A stretch of DNA of 64,000 bases from contig BCJC01000006.1 of assembly GCA_001600175.1 (NCBI GenBank), forward strand, positions 1,739,973 to 1,803,972, written 5' to 3'. This stretch comes from Erythrobasidium yunnanense (Eukaryota; Basidiomycota; Cystobasidiomycetes; Erythrobasidiales; Erythrobasidiaceae). Under the pieces are notes generated by a model. That model ran no database searches. It was not told where the DNA came from and saw only the letters and a program-made list of their open reading frames with translations. Made by a program: the position numbers and the translations under genes. Shown in pieces: positions 11,370 through 23,835 of the stretch; position 1 is the first letter of the stretch, and every line of letters begins with the position of its first letter.

Positions 11370-12214
11370 CGAGGATCTACGCCTGATGGGCTGTACGAGA
11401 GGCTTTTCGTCGTTGTCGTTTGGGATGTGGATAGAAGAATGTGTGCTATGGCGTAAGCTGTTTGGAGCCCTGGATGTAAGATCTGGAGACAATGTGTATG
11501 TCTTCATACATAGATACGGTGCCTCAGCTTGGCAGTGATGTGTGATTGTGAGGAGTCGCATACAGTTATAGGGTACTCCATGACCGCAGCTGATGTCGAA
11601 GTGGAAGTGGATGTAGATGTCTGCATGGCCTGTTGTATTTGGATACTTAGCAGACCACCTACGCCATCGCGTCCATGATCAAGCACCCACGTCAACTTGG
11701 CCAGCGGGTATGAACGTTGAAGAAACCGCGGAGATGAGGAGTGTTCGACATTTCCTGGTAACGAAGCGAGCTGGCTTCATTGAATATTGTCGTCAATAGA
11801 CTTTCAGCTTTGCCTGCCAAAAAAAAGTGGATGACGGCCAGCCAGATTCCAGAAGCCGTCAGAAAGTGGGCGTGGCTTGGATGGATAATGCGGCAGTTTC
11901 GAGATCGGCGTAGCGGAGGGTTAGTGCTATTCATGCAGATCTAAACAAACTTTGCGTCCTTCCCAAACGCTGCGCGCGCTGTCGAGCAGTCGCCGGACTT
12001 GTCCAAAAGCATCCAGCCCAGCGTCATGCATCGAGTACTCCTAGTGGTCGACAGTATACAGCGCACACTGCAAGCCTTCATTCATGATTATGATGGGTTG
12101 TTCTTGCACGAATTTCAGATGTAGCGATGAAGCCTCATGTATCGTAGGGATAGACTTGGGCGGCGAGGTCGCCAGACTTCGAACTGGGCTTTACAGATAA
12201 CATCCTTGCGAGCC
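11370..12214. other. divergent intergenic region
   Basis: It lies between the starts of the SGNH pseudogene and the ELYS-like gene. No coding frame stands out. A short imperfect repeat of gatgt/gaagtgg units occurs around 11588-11622. The promoters of both neighbours are expected here. Confidence 0.4.
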
Positions 12215-14634
12215 ATGGACAGCGATTTGTTGCATTTCCTAGATGACAGCGACCTCGATGGACCTACAACAAGCCTTACTGCCAGCGCCGCATCTGAGCG
12301 AACGAAAGAGCCGCTATTCGACAAGTTGCTGCATCTCGCTAGCGCAGAATCAGGTCTGCCTGGCCACACTGCGAGCATTCAAAGCACGTATCTGATATAT
12401 AACGACATACACTAGCTGCTTCCTATCCTTCCATACGCCGACTTGTCCAGGCTGTCGCTGACAGTGACGCTTCAAGACTCCAGAAGACCTGCCTGCTGTA
12501 CTACATCGTCAAGAGTTGCTCAAACGACCGCGCTGATGCATACGCAAAGCATAAGCGAATAGTGGGTCAACGTTAGAAGCAGAACAAAGCCCGGTAAAGA
12601 TCGTCTGATATCGTGATTCTAGCCGAGGAGCTTTGCTACACTCATCAATGCATACTGGGCTCTCGACCATGGGAACCACAGTGATGGAGTAAGACTATTG
12701 TGTTCGCCAGGCATCAGCCCCGACGTAAGCAACTACTAAATCAGCGCGTCACCTACGAAGGTAATTACTCACGAGGGTTGCTGCCCAGTTCTTGCCTCAC
12801 ATATTCAAGACATTAGTAGAAGATGTACAAGATTCACAAGAATCGGCGCGCCTCATCCTGGATCTCGCCGACTTCAAAGCACCTTTTTTTGCAGAGCAGG
12901 CGGACTTGCAAATCATTCTTGATGCCTGTCTGGTAGGGAGCAGAGTGGAGCAAGCCTTTGACTACTACAGGACCTTCATCGACTCCAAGGATGGAGATGC
13001 ATCTCTTCAGAGTTCAATCCTGGAAAAGATGCTGGCCAAGTGCTTCGACAGTGAGTAATCGTCATTATATTCCTTGTATCAGTGTCCTGACTATCAAGAT
13101 GTCAGGTGACATTACGCTGTCTTCAACACTCGAGAAGATGCTATATATTCCGCTGTCACCGGAAGAAGACGAAATTGTCCTCAACTGGGTTCGTAAGGTG
13201 ACGAGCTCGAAATCTTCTCTCATTGGCAACGACTCTGTACCTCTTGTCAACGAGTGGATCACAAGCCGCTTGATAGCCCAGGGAAGGTAAGCTCGAGCGC
13301 GATACATGGCTAAGCAGACATAAGGCTGAATAGACGCTTTTATGACTAGATACCCTGAGGCCATCAGTATCATCTCAGACTCACTATCATCCTTGCGCGC
13401 ATCCAATTCGGCTCACAAACGCGCCCAAGACTCCCTCAAGAACCTGTATAGCGTCCTACCTCCAATCCAGCGGTCAATGGTTGACATGTCCACTTCCAAA
13501 CCGCAGCCAAGCACACAGACTGTCTCGTATGCAGCCGCTGCCGCTGCGAACAGTGAATCATCCGACAAGCAGGCATCAGCAGCGTCTGGTGCCGTCGCTC
13601 GCGTACCCTGGCTGGCAGCTCCTGCCTTGCCTAATCTTCCTGCTCCAAGAACTTTACAACAAGCACAGAGGAACACGTCTACTGTTAGACAGATTCAAGC
13701 GGGTGGACCTCAGCTGGATAGGCGGACCGATTTGCCCTTATCAGCTGCAGGACACGCTACGAAGCAGGCGGGCAGTGCGAGTGGCACCAGTCGTTTAGGA
13801 AAGAGGGACGAGCGGATGGAGGTTATGTCTGCTGTTAACAAAGCAGACAGTCCGTTCAGGCAAGCGACTGCCGGACCCTCGCGCTTCGCATCTGTCAAGC
13901 CAGCACCGTGCGAGCAACAGCCGCAAGGCCCTGCATCAATATCAACTTTCCGCCGCGATCAGACTGCTCAGGATAGCCCACTCCGCTTACAGAAGCCGAC
14001 GATCCTGGGTTTGGGCTCGGTGAAGCCTCAACGAGCTAGTGTACCTAGTAACGCAGGCATAGACTTTGCCGAAGAGCTGAAGAAGTATCAATCGAAATCT
14101 GTGAGGGAGGGTGAAAGACCCATTGCCAGCAAGGCGCAAGCTCCGAGTCAAGCACCAAGAGAGTCTGCAGAGACGAAGAAGCGTGGTAGCAGGGACGTAC
14201 CACCTGGCGCCTTCCCATCTTCCGCTTCTACCTTTGATGAGAGGGCGCACAGTGAATCAGAAGGAGACGACGACTTACCGGCAGAGCACCAGCAACCGGC
14301 GAAACGTCAGTGTCCATTGCAGGAGAAGGCAAAGCCTCCAGCTCCGGAAAAGGAGAAAGGTACGAGTAAGGAAGCACCGTCAGGCAAGCAGTCACGGCCA
14401 CGTACTACTTCGCAGAAGGACTCGGCCAGCCAAGGCCCAACCAAGAAGGGCCGAAGGCATCCTAGAGGCGATAATGCGGAGGACAAAGCTCCAGATGCAT
14501 CTTCTACAGCACCTCGCAGAAGCGAGCGCCTAGGAAGCGTAGCGCCTATCCAGTTGGAGGAGAACGACGAGGTCGAGAATAGCATGGCAATGAATGCGAA
14601 GAATGCAAAGACGCTGCGCCGTCGTAGACCGTGA
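12215..14634 (+). CDS. ELYS-like nuclear pore/chromatin protein
   Basis: Six exons (12215-12353, 12416-12561, 12623-12724, 12789-13050, 13106-13286, 13350-14634) keep frame and give 704 residues. Residues about 45-350 match the helical ELYS domain: RLQKTCLLYYIVK, then INAYWALDHGN, LLCSPGISPDFLPHIFKTLV, then ILEKMLAKCF, LSPEEDEIVLNWV and ITSRLIAQGRYPEAISI. ELYS/Mel-28 proteins tie the Y-complex of the nuclear pore to chromatin. The remaining 350 residues are disordered, rich in Ser, Pro, Lys and Gln, and end in basic Arg clusters (RRSERLGS, LRRRRP) that could bind DNA like the AT-hook tails of the family. No beta-propeller is present, as in other short fungal members. The fourth intron carries a TACTAA-like branch site. 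Confidence 0.75.
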
Positions 14635-14805
14635 TGTCCCAGCCACCAGTAAAACAGCTTCTCATCTGCCAGCCAAAGCATTTGTAATGTTGCAATGACA
14701 GCTTATATTGATGTGGCATGGTTCGCGCTGAAAGTACTGACATTTCGCTCAGCGGTGCCTTGCGAAAGTTGGCTCTTCTTTGCATCATACCAACGCAATA
14801 ACAAT

Positions 14806-16058
14806 ATGGCTGCAGCAGCTACTGAAGCACCTCAAGTGAACGGCGTCGAAACTGACGGATCTCAGAAGATGCCAAGCTCAATTACGCGCGTGTAAGGGGG
14901 AGGAAAATGCACCTAAATGTCGCATATGACGGTAGCATACTGATTCAGAGTCGCAGATACAACGTCCCGGTCGTGAAGGATGGCATCAACTACGCAGACA
15001 GTCTCCTTAAAAGCTACTCGCTATCGGCCGCAGCATACTCGACCGCTGGAAACATCGCTGCAACAGTGTACAAGCAAGCTGGCGAACCTCTGCAAGATAG
15101 ACTGGAGCCCCAGGTGTGCTCACACGCAGGCAGGCGCGCTCCGTGCGACAATGACGTCTGGCTAACCCTGTGCTTGATGCATCTGCATTAGATCAAGCAG
15201 CTCGATGGCATCGCAAACCGAGGTCTTGATTATGTGCAGACAAAAGCTCCCTTCGTGCGCCTCTCCACTGCCCATTCTACTGGCCTTCGAGCTGAATCCC
15301 CCGGGCGTATTCCAGATCTTCGAAACGAAATCCGAAGAGATAGTCGCAACAGCTCGCAAGCCAGCAGATCAAGCCTATGCAACCGCCAAATCATACCAAG
15401 ATCATGCCTATTCCACCGCAAAGAGCTACCAGGACATGGTCTCAACCCGCTTACACGACACCCTAGTTGCATCGAGAGATACGTTCAGCGGCCTTAACGC
15501 TAGACTCGGTGCCGCTGCTGCACATGTGCCCAAGTCTGGAGAGGAAGCCCAGCAGGCTGCCCACCACCTATACGAACAGCTCGAATCCATCCGATCCGCC
15601 CTGCTCAAGCAGAGCTCGGAGCTGGTGAGTGCACCATTACAAAGTTTGGCTTCTTCTTGCTAATGGCAATCATTTATTGCAGCCCGCCCACGTCTCGAAA
15701 GCTCTGCAGCCCTATATCGAGAAATTGCAGAAGGGCGCTACCGATGTCAAGACAGAGGCAAGTATTGCTTGATTGTCTTTTGATCATAGTACGTCTAACT
15801 CTGGGATGCTCCCTGACACAGCTCTCCAAGCAAGACGTACCCATTCACGTCAAGGCACAGCATATTATTGGCATCACCAAGTCAGTGACAAGCGAGTCTC
15901 TACATGAAGCTATAGAAACACTCAAGCTAGTCGTCAACAAGAACAACACATCTCAGAAGATCCAGACTAACGGTGATCATGCTGTCGAGAGCACCGAGCA
16001 GTTCATCGCAGAGCATACCCCAGGCGACCATAGCTACGCCGAAGCTGTCAAGCAGTAG
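14806..16058 (+). CDS. perilipin-like lipid-droplet protein
   Basis: Six exons (14806-14891, 14957-15113, 15192-15254, 15316-15624, 15683-15757, 15822-16058) give 308 residues. The N-terminal region VYNVPVVKDGINYADS, then YSTAGNIAATVYKQAG and LDGIANRGLDYVQTKAPF, follows the perilipin pattern of fungal lipid-droplet proteins. It is followed by 11-residue-type amphipathic repeats (YATAKSYQDHAYSTAKSYQD) that would lie on the droplet surface. The C-terminal part is helical and charged. Such proteins coat triacylglycerol droplets and limit lipolysis. The intron after residue 229 starts with GC (gcaagt) and only this donor keeps frame. The family is supported by pattern and length, not by a strict motif. 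Confidence 0.7.
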
Positions 16059-16299
16059 GATGCTCTGATACATATGCCTATCTGAACAAGTATCAGTCCT
16101 ACAATCGTCCCACCCCGCATTAGAGGCTATGTTAGAAAAAGGGTCTGAGTAGTCGGCCTGATCTGTACCTGCTACCACCCTATGCAACAGATAGATGGAG
16201 ATCCAAGGAGTCTAGACAAGCGTTGTCATTTCAGTGTAAGAGACGTCATCCTATTTCGGATGTTCTCGCCGGCCAGCGCGTGCTCTGCATTTCTGTCGC

Positions 16300-18463
16300 A
16301 TGCAACGCCTTGTCGGTCGTACTCTGACTACTTCTGCTTCTCCCTCTACCGCTAACCTTGCAAGAAATATGTCTCGAGGTCTCATCGTCGCTGTCAAGCC
16401 AGACGGCACTCCCTATGCGTCACAATCAGCAGCTGCCAAAGTGCTGCCAAATGTCGATGTCGCAGCTCTCTGGAAGTCCAGTAACGCAAAAGCTTCGCCT
16501 GGCCAAGTCAGGCTGTTCTATGGCCAGGGCCAGGACAACGCTACGACTGTCGCGCTCGTCGGTGTAGGAAAGGTCGACGGACTCAGTGCTGTTCAGCTCA
16601 GCGAAAGATCGAGAATCGTAGCTGCTACCGGCGTCAAAGCTCTCAGAGAGGTCGGATGTACAGAGGTGAGGCAACTTACACATCTTAATCACCTAGGCCT
16701 AGGTACCGCCTGGTCTCGTCAGGAACATGCGCTCATCATCAATTCCCAAATTCCGCTTTGACATAGGTCGACATTGAGACTGGATCAGGGTCAGCTGAGA
16801 ATGGCGGACTCGATGCTCATGCAGCAGCCACGGCAGTCAAGCTAGCTCTGCACAAATTCGACTGGAAGACCTCGAAAGCCGACAAAGACAAGAAGATTCC
16901 CGTCAATGTTCAGCAGCTTGGCTCTTCAGGCAGCGCATCAAAATCAGAAGATGCGGCTACCAAGCTTGATTGGAATACGGGAACCGTGTTTGCTGACTGC
17001 CAGAACCTGTCAGTACAGTCATCTGTGTTTAGGCCGATGTAAGCTGATCAAGGCGACAATTCCTAATGTAGTGCTCGAGAGTTGATGGACACGCCGGCGA
17101 ACCTCATGACCCCTACAATCTTCTCCGACCGAGCGAAGAAAGAGTTCGAGGGTGTTGCCAACATCACACTGAACGTCTACGACGAAGGTACTTATTTGAC
17201 TTCATGAATCTGTAAAATACTAAGTGACAATGCTTCGGACAGCCTGGGCGAAAGAAAAGGGCATGCGAACCTTCCTGTCCGTTGCAGCTGGTACCGAAGA
17301 GCCTGCTAAATTCGTCGAAGTCATCTACAAGGGTGCAGGCAAAGGCGGAGAGCACACAGACGTCGCGTTTGCCGGCAAAGGTATCACCTTCGATTCTGGC
17401 GGTATCTCACTCAAACCCGGTGCAGACATGAAAGCTATGCGAGCCGATATGGGAGGTGCTGCAACAGGTGAGTCAGCTCTTACACTGTCGTGTTCCTAAG
17501 CTAAGGCAGCATTCAGTCCTCTCTGCCATGCTAGCTATTGCAAAGCTCAAGCTCCCGATCAATATGGTTGTCTGTATTCCATTGACTGAAAAGTAAGTTC
17601 TATCAATACAACGGCCGCTCAGTATACTGAATTGTGACCGCAGTATGCCTTCGGGTCACGCTACCAAGCCTGGCGACATTATCACCTCGATGTCCGGCAA
17701 GACTATTGAAGTTGACAACACTGATGCTGAAGGTAAGCCCAGACCATTAACGATCCTCGAGCAACACCTTGATATGTGCTTTGCTGTCCAGGCCGTCTCG
17801 TTCTGGCCGATGCTCTGTACTATGCCACTTCGGTTTACAAGCCGAAGGTATGCATAGATGTCGCTACATTGACAGGTGCCATGTGAGTCAATTAGCTGTT
17901 TAGTATGATGCCCGGAGTGACAGGCCGCGTTTTAAGGATGATCGCCCTCGGAGATGTATACGCTGGAGCTTTCGTAACCGAGTAAGGTGAGCACCATGTG
18001 CGATATCAGCATTTACTGATACTCTCCATCGTCAGCGACAAGCTTTGGCAAGACCTGAACGCGGCAGCCATCGCTGAGCACGACGAGCTTTGGCGCATGC
18101 CATTTAGCGATGTCTATCTAGAATACATCAACAAAATATCGGCGGATTTGTGCAACACTGGTGGGAGAATGGGGTGCGTGGGTGTTCTTTCTAGGCTGCG
18201 CAGCTACTGACGCTCCCGACAGAGGAAGCTGCACGGCCGCGATCTTCCTCAAGCAGTTCGTTCATGGGCTCGTGCCAGCTGAAGGTGAGGTAGAGGACAG
18301 CACAACAAGCAGCGACAACAAGATCGCCTACGCCCACATCGACATTGCTGGAGTCATGAGCTTGAGCAACGCCGCCCAGGCCTACGATATCAAGGGAGGT
18401 ATGAGTGGCAAGCCTGTCAGAGCGCTCGTTGAGTATATTAGACGACGAGCATACAAGCTCTAG
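16300..18463 (+). CDS. M17 leucyl aminopeptidase
   Basis: Ten exons (16300-16665, 16767-17008, 17072-17187, 17243-17467, 17517-17592, 17644-17732, 17792-17882, 17937-17981, 18036-18173, 18223-18463) give 542 residues. The C-terminal catalytic domain is complete: [16 protein letters not shown] with the metal-binding Lys and Asp, [14 protein letters not shown], then ENMPSG and the family signature NTDAEGRL, ending in WRMPF and the HIDIAGV segment. Two metal ions remove N-terminal residues from peptides, usually as a hexamer. The first 25 residues ([20 protein letters not shown]) are basic and hydroxylated, so mitochondrial import from the first Met and cytosolic protein from Met-24 are both possible. 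An insertion rich in Lys and Ser (KADKDKKIP...SGSASKSED) sits in the N-terminal domain. Confidence 0.93.
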
Positions 18464-18656
18464 ACACGTTCTGAGATCTGCTGCCCTGCGATCAAGCAAG
18501 AATCCGTAGCCTAGAAGGTAAATGAAAGCGAGATTGTCACATTCATAAGGTGTAACGGCAACACAGGCTTGCAAATATTGCGCGAAAGTGTTCCACTGTA
18601 TGACATGCGCAACTCCACAACATGCACGTTCCTGCGAACGCAGATGAACACTCTGA

Positions 18657-21077
18657 TTATCCCTGATCTTCTGCTTCCTGTGCTTTCCGCTTCATGACCA
18701 TGGACATCCTGCAAAGTGACGTGTCAGTCTGATCTCAATAAACACTATTGACTAGACATACTTTGACTGCGCAGCCTCGTGCCTTGCCAACTCTGACGGT
18801 ACCTTCGAAACCGGAGATTTGGAAATCTCTTGCTTGAGATCGTATAATACCTCGGCATCTTCGTTTCCAACGAAAGTAACAGCCACACCCGTCTTTCCAG
18901 CTCTTCCGGTTCGTCCGATACGATGTACGTATGCTTCGATGTGGTTTGCCATCTGGAAGTTGACAACCAAGGAGACAGCCTCGACATCGATACCTCTTCC
19001 AGCCAGATCCGTAGCCACCAACAGATCCACTTCTCCCGTCCGCAGACTGGCAAGGGCAGCTTCTCTCTGTTCTTGATTCTTGCCAGAATGTAGAGTGGTT
19101 GATGCCCAGCCTGATCGATTGAGATCTTTTGCAAGTACGTCCGCTGCTTTCTTCGTGTTGACGAAGACAATGATAGGAGGTGCAAAGCCCTCGTTCCGCA
19201 GAATCTCCAAGAGTCGCGCTTTGCGCTTGTCGTCGCCGGAGACAAACTCGACTCGCTGTTCTACTCTGTCGACGGCTTGGCCAGCTACTCCGATAGTGAC
19301 GATGGCAGGTCGACGAAGGTATTTTCTTGCAAGGCGCTCGCATGCAGGAGGCATAGTAGCGGAAAACATCATCTGCGGATTGGATACTTGATTAGCCTTC
19401 GTCAACGATAAGGAGCTAGGTACGCACCGTCTGCCTGTACATGTAGACGTCCGAGAGCGGCTGTCCATCTTCTCCTCCAATCAGTGTCTGTAGCATCTTG
19501 CCTGCATCTTCCGCCTCTTCTGAATCAGGCTTCATATTTGAGACGGGCAGTGAGTCTAGGATAAAGTTGATGACGTCCTCGAAACCTAGAGAGATCATTC
19601 TGTCCGCTTCGTCCATAACCACGTAGGTGCACTGCGAGAATACCACGATACTCCTTTCTATACAGTCCTTCAGTCTTCCTGGCGTGGCAATGATGATTTC
19701 CGCTCCGTCTCGTAGATTCAGGGCTTGCTCCTCCATGCTTCTTCCTCCTACGATCGAGACACACTTGAAGCCTAGGCGACTTGTGAACTTCCGAGTCTCG
19801 ACTTCTATCTGTTGAGCCAGTTCTCGCGTAGGTGCCAAGATGAGGGCATAAGGACCCATATGCCGGTTCGCATCGCTTAACGGAGGTAACTTCATGATGT
19901 AGGAGAGCATAGGGATGACGAAAGCTGCTGTTTTACCAGACCCTGTCTCGGCAATACCAATCATGTCGCGGATATTGAGACCGATGGGGATGGATTGTCG
20001 TTGAATGGGTGAGGGTTCGGCATAGCCTATCTCGCCTACGATGTCCACTAGGGCTTCTGGAATACCAGCTTCTTTCCAGCTTCTTATGGGCAGAGGTATC
20101 TGACCACCTCTTGCAGCTATACTGAAGTCTTCTCTGAAGATACGCCAGTCTCTGTCTCTCATCTCCGCGAGCGTCTTCTCAGACCAGTGTCGCTCGTCGA
20201 TAATACCCTTTGCTTTCGTCTTCGTCTTCGCAACAGGTCCTGCAAGAGGTCTGTCTTCTTTCATATCTTCTTCCTCCTTTTTGATACTTGCACCCGGGCC
20301 TATTTCTCCCCTCCTATACGCTCCTAGAGCTTGTCCATTTGTGGTCGCCAACGGTCTCATAGAATTCATAGCTGACGAGTCGTGGCCGCCTTCCCTTAAA
20401 GCTCGATAGAATGGATCCACCTCGTCTGCAGTCGCCGTATCTTCGCCTTTATCCCAGTCAAACACAAACTTCTTGTCGCTCTGCTTGCGTATCTTCCGCT
20501 TCTTGTTGGAGGTGTCCCCAAGGTATCGCGCTTTCAGTGCTGCAGGGTCGAATACCGGCACATCACCATTTGTCGGAGCAGGGTTACTGCTAGATGCAGA
20601 TGTAGATGCAGAGGAGGATGCAACTGGTTGCTGATGCCGCTGTCTTCGATCATGAATGCGGTCGTCGTTGCGCTGATGATTTCTGTCGTTTCCACGCATG
20701 GCTCGAGGTCCGCTAGGAGCACTACCGTTTCCATAGTTGAGTCTGCCATCCCTGTGAGAATCTCTATCTCGGTTATTGTACTGCCCAGATCTACCAGAAT
20801 GCCTGTCTTGAGCTTGGTACTGCTGTTCAGGCTCGATGCGGGCAGCTCTTTCGAGCTCTTCTCGCCGTTTCGCAGCTTCCTTGTCCTTGTCAACTTTCGC
20901 AGCATTCTGGTCTTTCAGCTTCTCCTGGGCCAGCGCTTCCCGTTCGGCTTTGGTCATGAATTTCGGGCGTGATTCTGCGTCTTTCTTCTGGCGCTGGTCT
21001 GCAAGCAGTGCATCGATGGACGCTGGCACGGGTCTGTAGACAGCATTTTGGACTGCGCTACTTGCAGTGATGGCCAT
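18657..21077 (-). CDS. PRP28: pre-mRNA-splicing DEAD-box RNA helicase Prp28
   Basis: Three exons (21077-19428, 19372-18762, 18708-18657) give 770 residues. The protein helps exchange U1 for U6 at the 5' splice site during spliceosome activation. A charged N-terminal arm of about 300 residues, rich in Arg/Asp/Lys, precedes the helicase core, as in DDX23. All helicase motifs are present: Q motif [12 protein letters not shown], motif I AETGSGKT, Ia PTRELAQQ, Ib ATPGRL, II DEAD, III SAT in [31 protein letters not shown] and [12 protein letters not shown]. The segment [11 protein letters not shown] before the core and the spacer [16 protein letters not shown] after the DEAD box are typical of Prp28. 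The last exon is short and ends in a charged tail. Very confident. Confidence 0.95.
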
Positions 21078-21167
21078 TTTGAATATAAATATAAATCGTA
21101 GCGAACGGAAGCGTTCAAGCTCGTCAAGACTTACCGTCTTTATCCTCGAGAGTGTCGAAATTCGAAA

Positions 21168-23466
21168 TTCCTGTCAAGACAGCCCCTCGAGGGTCTGCCC
21201 GGGCATGGACAACACAAGTCCAGCGTGCAGTTGCGGCTGGGCGCATCTCTCACGCGGCCAAACTGCTTTCAGGCACCTCCAAGCTTCTCGAGGCCACGCC
21301 GTGAAGTCATTGCGCAGCTGCGCGATCTACATCCCAAAGTTCCCATCAATCCCTTTGGCAACAATCGCGGTACCGTCTCTACTGGCGATGTTTCCTTCGA
21401 TGCCGTCTTGAAGGAAATCAAAAAGCTGCCGCGCGATGTCGCGCCTGGTGGTTGCGGCTGGTCGGTCGAGCTGCTCCTTGCTGCATTCAGGAAAGACAGC
21501 TCCTTTGCCAACTTTCTCTGCACCCTCATCAAGCAAATTCACAACGGGTGTGCTCCAGCGCCGCAGATCTTATGCGCTTCCACCGTCACGCCTCTGGACA
21601 AGGCGCCAGAAGCGCGACCTATCGCTGTAGGAGAGATGTTCTAGTCTGGCGGGCAAATGCTTGATAGCGAGCAGCTTCAAGCGCGAGATGCTGCTTCCTA
21701 ACCAGCTCGGCGCCAAATCTCCGGGCGGAGTCGAGCCCATCGCGCACCTCTGGCATATGGTTCGCACTGACAGTCTCCAAGATCATACTTACGAGACCGG
21801 AGTCGCAATTGACTGCAAGAATGCCTTCAACACGATTGATCGCAGGGTCATTGCGGACGCAGTCAAGCAATACGCGCCTGCCTTCTTTCGCATGGCAAAG
21901 TGGGCATGCAACGAAGAGACCCCGCTTTACGTCCGAAGTAAAGACGGCATTCACACTCTTCAGTCTTCTCAATACGTCCGTCAAGGCGATCCTTTGGGAC
22001 CGCGCCTCTTCTCCCTCGGTTCTCGCCCAACAATCCAAGACCTTATCACGCGGCTTGGTCCTCAATGCAATGTCTGGGCGTATCTCGATGACATTTTCCC
22101 GCTCCTGCGAGGTAAGACAGCAGCAGACGCCATTGCGATCATGCAGGACAATTCGTCTTCCGGCGTGATCGTCAACGTGCCCAAGACGAGAAGCTTCGCG
22201 CTTCAGAACGCCTTTCAAGAGGTCAAGCTGCTCGAAACATACAGCGGCCCTGATCCCGCCGGCTTTCTGCGCGAGAAGATCGATGCCCAGCTGGAGATCA
22301 TTCGGAAGCTGGACCAGCTTCAGGCTCAGACTTCGCTCATTCTGCTACGTCGGAGCATTCAGGTGAATCTTCATCACCTTCTTCGCACAATCCAAGTCCT
22401 CGACGATAATGCTGGCTTCCAGAAGCTCGCCATAGAGCAGCAATGGGAAAGGGTGGACGCTGCTGCTAGAGCCGCTATCCTTCGCCTACGCGGACGCTGC
22501 ACTGTTGACGAGCGGCTTTGGGATCGGACACTCATCCATCTGCCTGTGCGATTTGGTGGCATCGGCCTCATCTCGCATCGAGCGGCAGCTCCGCATGCGC
22601 TGGCTGCCAGCATCGAGACAGCGAGGCAAGAGCTCCAGCGCTTCTTTTCACACCTCTGGAACGAAGACGATGAAGCCACTTCCCAGAAGTTTCGCATGCT
22701 GACTCACCACGCCAATCAAAGCACAGCTTTTGACAAGATCTTACCACCTTCTGCTCGTTTTCATTGGCAAAACTAGCACTCTTTTCTGTCTGCTCAGTGG
22801 CTTCATGCCATTCCATACAACAAATTCACCTCGCTGAGCCCGACGGAAATTGCTACTGGCCTGCATTACAGGACTCTGACGCATGGATTCAACGCGGTCT
22901 GCAAGTACTGCGCGGAAATCAACACACTCGGACACGACGAGCTTTGCCAAAAGCGAAACAAGATCATCGTGGAACGTCACGAATACATCAAGGATCAGCT
23001 CGCGAACACGCTCAGGACGGTCAAAGACACTATGGTGTGGGTGGAGCCCAGTGTTTATGGACAGCAAGGAGAAGCAGGAAAAACGGATATTAGAATAGCA
23101 GGAACAGCTTCTTTCGAGAAGTACGAAAGCCACTACGACGTGACTTTGGTAGCGCTTCACGCGAAGAGCTGCCAGAAGAACGGCAAAGTGCGCATAGAAG
23201 ACGTCAAGGACAAGTTACTGGCGAAAGAAGCGATAGAGAGCATGCTGGATGCACGGGCCAAGTATAAGCGCAACAAATACGCGGCAATGGTAGATTCAGT
23301 CCTACACCCGCTTGTCTTCTCACTAGGACGAGGCACAATTTCAGCGCATACACAGCAGATCTTCAATTTCTGGCGCGAACAACTCTCATCTGGACAATAT
23401 ACATACATGATGCGAGGCATCGCCATAGGGCTATTGCGGCCGAAGGCGAAGTTCTTCGCGTTGTAA
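21168..23466 (+). mobile_element. 5'-truncated LINE with restriction-like endonuclease (R2/NeSL/Utopia-like organisation)
   Basis: Coding pieces in three frames follow each other. First comes a leader (AAGRISHAAKLLSGTSKLLE), then a reverse transcriptase with RPIAVGEMF, VAIDCKNAFNTIDR, VRQGDPLGPRLFSLG and the catalytic box AYLDD. Next is a linker ending WLHAIPYNKFTSLSP, a zinc finger CKYC...GHDELC, and a C-terminal domain with RNKIIVERH, VEP, KTDIRI and YDVTLVA. The last order (finger, RH, E-P, PD-like TDI and DV) is that of the restriction-like endonuclease of early-branching LINEs. Frame changes occur near 21300, near 21640 and near 22776, so the copy is dead. No poly-A or target duplication was found. 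It lies just upstream of PRP28 on the opposite strand. The upstream limit is uncertain. Confidence 0.75.
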
Positions 23467-23520
23467 ATAGCGATCATTCGTACGGACTCTCGTTCCTTAG
23501 CATGTTGTATTCTCGCTCTT

Positions 23521-23560
23521 TAGCAATCCATCATTTTACCGGTAAAATGATGGATTGCTA
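23521..23560. repeat. perfect 40-bp palindrome
   Basis: The arm TAGCAATCCATCATTTTACC is followed at once by its exact reverse complement with no spacer. It begins 54 bases after the stop of the LINE. Just outside, cgctctt on the left faces aaagcg on the right, an imperfect extension. As RNA it would form a 20-bp hairpin with almost no loop. Its role is unknown; it may be the element's 3' end or an older symmetrical site. Confidence 0.9.
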
Positions 23561-23835
23561 TAAAGCGGGAGGACACAAACCTGCTATGAAGCATCACTCC
23601 TGCTTGCATATTGGTTATTATACACTCCCAAGTCCTTCCCAGTAGAATTTGTTACCAGGTAAAGATATATGTTGATGGCGCATTGACCCTGCTCATTTGC
23701 TAATGGCTAAGTCGTACTATATCACCTAGCGGACTCTCATCCTCTAAAACCAGATTATAAGGCAGTCGTAAATTGGATGGCTGTTTCTGCAGGCGGGCAG
23801 GCGATACGTATTGTGCTGCATACTCGGAATGGCTG

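Noticed and set aside
18735-19343. 202-codon minus-strand frame.
   Set aside because: It is an alternative frame of the PRP28 second exon.
21619-22218. 199-codon minus-strand frame.
   Set aside because: It is antisense to the reverse transcriptase of the LINE.
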